A DNA stretch of 64,000 nucleotides from the NCBI GenBank assembly GCA_021229015.1, contig CM037781.1, positions 33,521,525 through 33,585,524 on the forward strand, given 5' to 3'. Both the position numbers and the translations under genes were made by a program. Of this stretch, positions 59,813 through 64,000 are shown piece after piece. The notes under the pieces were generated by a model. That model worked only from the letters and a program-made list of their open reading frames with translations. It was not told the DNA's origin and did no database searches. The DNA comes from Solen grandis. Lineage: Eukaryota > Mollusca > Bivalvia > Adapedonta > Solenidae. Numbering within the stretch: the stretch's first letter is position 1; each line of letters starts with the position of its first letter.

Positions 59813-61265
59813 TATTTTGTTGTTATTTATTTTATTTCCCGTAGACAAAAAGCAAAACCGGTGTTTACTATGTTCAGTTTAGTATAATGTTTCAATGTGT
59901 ATAAATTCTTCTAAATTTATATTAGAAATAGAGAAACTATATACGTATGTGATGAAGAAAGGTTTAGATGGAGGGATTACACTCGTATTAAAAATAATTC
60001 TTGTAAACTATACAGTTGTTTTCATACGAGTAGTCTCCTTAGATCACCTTGGCACGTTATGCTTTTCCTCGCAAAACGGAACAGTTGGCAGAGCACGTGT
60101 ATTATTACGCGCAAATGAGATACTTTAATTCGCATGAAGTAGTATATTGATAGGCAGCATACACGCCCCGTGATTATGTCAATCAAACAAATTCCTTGAA
60201 CATATTTCACGCGATGCTTTTGATTAATAAGATAATAAAAAAAATCGCGTGACTTAGAAGATCAAAGAGAACACGTATAGTTTGCAAAAATTCAAAGCCG
60301 AACATGCAGGTGTGCCCTGTCCACAATTTTGATATGGCTCAAGTGCAGCAGGAACATAACGGTATTGATTTTGTCCCTAGGTTATTATGCGTAAAAAATA
60401 TTAATGTAACATACACTATTAGTAAAACAATAATGATTATGATAGCAATAGAAGCAGCAACGACAACAACTACTATAGTAATGAAAAGAACTAACACTAT
60501 ATAATGTAACATTCCTCACGTTACAAAATGCAAACATATATCACTTGAAAATTCTTAATGGCCTCGTTTTGGAAACCTCACATGCTGTGTTTCATGTTGT
60601 TCCTTATAAAATGTATTCCGCTGTCTGAATCGTAAAGATCATTAAAATAAAATTCTGTTTTTAGATGCTTGAAAATAAATCAAACGAGAGATTGCCTACA
60701 TTCAGCGATTCACAATCATTTTTTTATGTAATGATAAAAGTACCAGATGCCAATGATTTTTTAGAATTAAAAATCAATGCACCTGATAAACAATCACTAT
60801 GAATAATTTAAATTCCAAGATTAATATTTTATGCTATCAAAAAAAATTAACACTTCCAGTAATAGCTGGAACACTCACAAATCATGTTCATAAATAACTC
60901 AAACTATCTTATTAGCGTACACTTGTTATATTCTGATATACAGTGGGTGTTAGTATCAGTTGCATTTTCTTTAAAAATTTCCTCGTATGTTTATGATGTT
61001 GCCGTTGGCAGAATTATTTGTTACGCGTGCGTTTTATTATGTTTATCTACTATTATACTGGTATGTACTTGAGGTCAATGAAGAGTTGCGAGATAATATT
61101 ATATGAATAAAAATGTAGACTATGAAAATCGAAATAAGAAGCAGCTATGTTTAGTTCATTATAAATAAGAAGTATCTTTAAAAAAGATACTCGCCCGTGG
61201 TAAACCTGGTTTGATTATGGCTGGGTAATATTTTGGTTTTCTTTTCATGAAGAAAATATTAAGTA
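59813..61265. other. No gene recognised
   Basis: AT-rich. The 5' untranslated exon and promoter of the receptor gene would be expected in this direction, but no signal is clear enough to call. Confidence 0.3.
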
Positions 61266-61269
61266 AGCT

Positions 61270-61505
61270 ATAAACGTGAAAGTTCGTTTCCGAAACTCCT
61301 TACGTTTCGGTCTTTGTTAGTTAGTTTCCGAAAACTCCTTTAGATTTTTTTTTTTTTTTTCAAATTACAAATTTATAATGGCTAATGAGAATCCCAAAAT
61401 TCAGATTGAAACTTTAATATGACAAGTGGATATTCCTCTCTTATTCAAATCTCCCCTGTGCACTTCACGGGAAGTCAGAGTGAAAATAATCAGCCTAACA
61501 CCGAA
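61270..61505 (+). repeat. Dispersed repeat E, copy 2
   Basis: Diverged partner of 1160-1375, ending in TTCACGGGAAGTCAGAGTGA. Confidence 0.45.
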
Positions 61506-62639
61506 AAAGGCTATCATTTCTGTTGACATTGATTGGGTAAACACGATCTTATATCTTTTTACTAATCTTTCTCGTAGGTTACTTGGAGGCTGGTTATGAG
61601 CAATCGCTTCATTGCAATTAGATGTGAGCTGTTCAGACAGAGTGGAATTGGGCGAATCAGTTACAAAGACCTACAAAGTGCAAACCGTTTACTTGGTGAT
61701 TAAGGTAGACAATAAAATAGCTTAACCGTCAAAGGGGTTTGAGCCAACAATCACATGCAATCGTATATTTCACCACTGGACCAAAATGCCATTTTAAAAA
61801 AAAGTAATTCGACTCATCTATAAACATACATATGTATGCAAAATTAACAACACCATTTACTGCTGAACTGCTGCACTTCACTTGCTTACGTCATACAATT
61901 TCATTCATTGTATTTTCATTGATATTTTTCCCGCCTACACAAACAACTGCACTTATATCTTGCCCACTAGAGGACAATGCATTTGGATATCCGGTATAGT
62001 CTTTTTCGCAATCGGTTTCAATATGTTGCGTTGTAAACGTATTGATTCACGTTTATGTCGTGGCCTTCATGAAATTATGCAAATTTGATCTTATAGAATT
62101 CTATATTACGGTGCTAAACTTTATTGCAGATCTGCGTAGCATCATCTGACTTTATAATGAATCTGTGATTCCGTTTGATCCGTATCTCAATCTGCCATAA
62201 GAAACAATATTCATCTTTATCGCATTACTAATGACTCTTAAGTAGAATATTTCACTACTAAGTTATAAAACTTCCCCGTGAGTAATCAATACATATACTT
62301 GACTTCAAAGATTTATTAAACGGAAATATTTTTTGTATATGAAACTCATGTACGTGTTATCCTTCCATGACATGAAATCAATATTTTGCAGACATTTTCG
62401 TCATCATAAAAAGGTGTTGAACACGATATTGAACTTAGAGATCTTAGAGAATTACTCCAGGGTTTAGGGCAACGACGGATGATTTGTCACCGTGGCAGAC
62501 GACAATCCCGCGGGTATTTTTATACAGCGAATAGTATGGCTGTTAACGACAGAACTCTTTTGAAAGATAACAAAAATCATTAAATTCAATAATTTGTCTC
62601 TGTTTCTTATTTACAAATCTGTATTGAAACAGATCAATT
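61506..62639. other. No recognised feature
   Basis: AT-rich non-coding sequence. The frame at 61882-62088 is not supported. Confidence 0.3.
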
Positions 62640-62822
62640 AACCCCGAAATGAGACGTATACTTACGTAATCAACAATCTACCTAATCTTCAGGCTTGTGT
62701 AAAATTCCACACATTGTTTAGTGGGTTTTAGACATGCACATGAGGTTTGGAGCAAGTCACTGATTGGTCAGATTAAATCAGAAAATTACACCGTATATTG
62801 CCGAACCCCTGGAAATGGCCTA
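62640..62822 (+). mobile_element. MITE D, copy 4
   Basis: 'ccgaaatgagacgtatactt', 'aaaattccacacattgttta', 'cactgattggtcagattaaa' and right end 'ggaaatggccta'. The left terminal bases are lost. Confidence 0.75.
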
Positions 62823-63083
62823 TCAATGTTTAACTGTCAAATGGGTGAAATTCACTGAACAGGTTTCATTTTTCGTGAAATAGGGCTGACAGTAACCCCG
62901 TTATATCAAACAATTAACGTGTTATGACGTCATTATTTCTAACCAACCAAAGGTAGTCAAATATGAATATGAGATAGTCAGCGGTTATATATCCAACCCA
63001 TAACTACATAATGATTATTTCTGTAGCAATACTGTAAGTAAAACACATATTCATGGATGCAACTAAAAATTTCAACATTGATT

Positions 63084-63118
63084 GGTTTGTTTGTTGGTTG
63101 GTTGGTTGGTTGGTTGGT
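63084..63118. repeat. (TTGG)n microsatellite
   Basis: Tandem GGTT tetramers. Confidence 0.95.
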
Positions 63119-63188
63119 ATAGCAATGTCTTTTTTTTGTAACTGGGAGGTCAAATTGACCCATTTAAAACTTAAATAGGGTTAGCTTA

Positions 63189-63288
63189 NNNNNNNNNNNN
63201 NNNNNNNNNNNNNNNNNNNNNNNNNNNNNNNNNNNNNNNNNNNNNNNNNNNNNNNNNNNNNNNNNNNNNNNNNNNNNNNNNNNNNNNN
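63189..63288. other. Assembly gap, 100 N
   Basis: Exactly 100 N just before an array, a common place for assembly breaks. Confidence 0.99.
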
Positions 63289-63610
63289 GTTCTACCTGCA
63301 TTGACCTTCAAATGACCTTGACCCCCCCCCCCGGGAATGTCATTACTGTGCTACAAAGGGTTGCATTTTGCCCAGATTGGCACATTTTTGACAGAAATAC
63401 ATCCATTTGACAAGTTTCATGATAATGAGTCTTCAATATATTCTGTATGATGGATGATAATGAGTTGATATTTGTATTTATGAGTCTTTTTCTTCATGGA
63501 AACTTTATGAGTTTTATTCATACTGCTCAAAATTTTCAAATGTATTAGTTGCATGCATACAATTCAAATAATTTTGTAAATTTATTCAGTAATATATATA
63601 AAGTTTTTAT
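63289..63610. other. AT-rich flank of the terminal array
   Basis: 'ttgaccttcaaatgaccttgacccccc' resembles array phrases; the rest is AT-rich. Confidence 0.35.
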
Positions 63611-64000
63611 TAGCTCACCTGTGCTGAGCTTTTAGGATACTTGATTGTCCGTCATCCGTCGTCCGTCAACAATTTTGATGTTTACACACTAGAGGCCACA
63701 ATTTTGATCCAATCTTCCTCAAACTGATAATATTTGAACCCTTTAAAAGGGTCAGTTGGCAAAAAGTAGGTCAGTAGGTCAAATCTTAGAAAAATCTTGT
63801 TTACACACTAGAGGCCACAATTTTGATCCAATCTTCCTCCAACTTGGTCAGAATGTTTGTCTTGATAATATCTTGAACCCATTCGAAAATGGGTCAGGTT
63901 GGATCAAAAAGTAGGTCAGTAGGTCAAATCTTAGAAAAATCTTGTTTACACACTAGAGGCCACAATTTTGATTCAATCTTCAAACTTGGTCAGAATGTTT
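63611..64000 (+). repeat. Bivalve-type satellite, about 120-145-bp units, runs off window
   Basis: Begins 'tagctcacctgtgctgagct', then 'gtccgtcatccgtcgtccgt'. Units start TTTACACACTAGAGGCCACA at 63681, 63800 and 63945, and each carries 'aaaaagtaggtcagtaggtc' and 'aatcttagaaaaatcttg'. The units are close to identical over long blocks, unlike the older arrays at 20-22 kb. Confidence 0.9.

Noticed and set aside
63300..64000. Coding potential in the terminal region
   Set aside because: It is a tandem array with stop codons in all frames.

Overview
This window is AT-rich animal nuclear DNA, most likely from a bivalve mollusc, perhaps a heterodont or venerid clam. The call rests on features visible in the sequence: tRNA-derived SINEs whose tails end in runs such as AACAAACAAAC, degenerate arrays with the 'ACTAGAGGCCACAATTTTGATC', 'CTTGAAACTTCATGGATATATT' and 'CCCCAGGGGCCTCATTTTT' phrases that I associate with bivalve genomes, many short inverted-repeat elements, and split coding exons with GT/AG borders. 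The species is inference. There are no operons, ribosome binding sites, CRISPR arrays or functional RNA genes that I can support. Two 100-N assembly gaps lie at 13089-13188 and 63189-63288.

Only one gene is well supported. On the minus strand at 59656-58182, two phase-compatible exons encode the N-terminus of a class B (secretin-like) G-protein-coupled receptor. The first is a short exon with ATG and signal peptide (59656-59590). The second is a long exon (58635-58182) with the cysteine-rich, multiply glycosylated hormone-binding domain, including WDGYGCWD followed by CP. The seven-helix exons were not recognised and may lie at lower coordinates or outside the window. A second, weaker coding candidate is a first exon at 323-552 (+) encoding a basic, NLS-like N-terminus and ending at a GT donor. 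It lies between two CpG-rich motif arrays of opposite orientation, so it is probably part of a transposon.

Layout by region. 1-1140: inverted CGTAC-type arrays around the candidate exon. 2421-4576: a 2.2-kb TTAA-flanked element with about 390-bp terminal inverted repeats and a degenerate ACT tract inside. 5.5-10.1 kb: a dispersed repeat, a 36-bp hairpin and a second CpG-rich (GTCGTGYGTCG) array. 12.5-15.7 kb: pyrimidine- and purine-rich tracts, a perfect 26-bp-arm palindrome, and GA microsatellites. 16.5-22.9 kb: a TTAA MITE, a SINE nested in another SINE with a visible 12-bp target duplication, two degenerate satellites and a third SINE. 26-30 kb: SINEs, a foldback element and a local duplication. 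31-50 kb: four families of dispersed repeats, a satellite, a long inverted repeat and a 520-bp TTAA MITE. 52-53.2 kb: three SINE pieces. 55.2-56.0 kb: a TTAA MITE abutting a 46-bp minisatellite. 56.8-59.7 kb: a diverged duplicate of 44.2-44.8 kb, then the receptor exons. 63.3-64 kb: a bivalve-type array that runs off the end.

The window reads as intergenic or intronic DNA built by many small non-autonomous elements. TTAA-targeting inverted-repeat elements recur (2421, 16526, 49915, 55207). The intact CRE octamer TGACGTCA appears ten times by my count, well above what base composition suggests.
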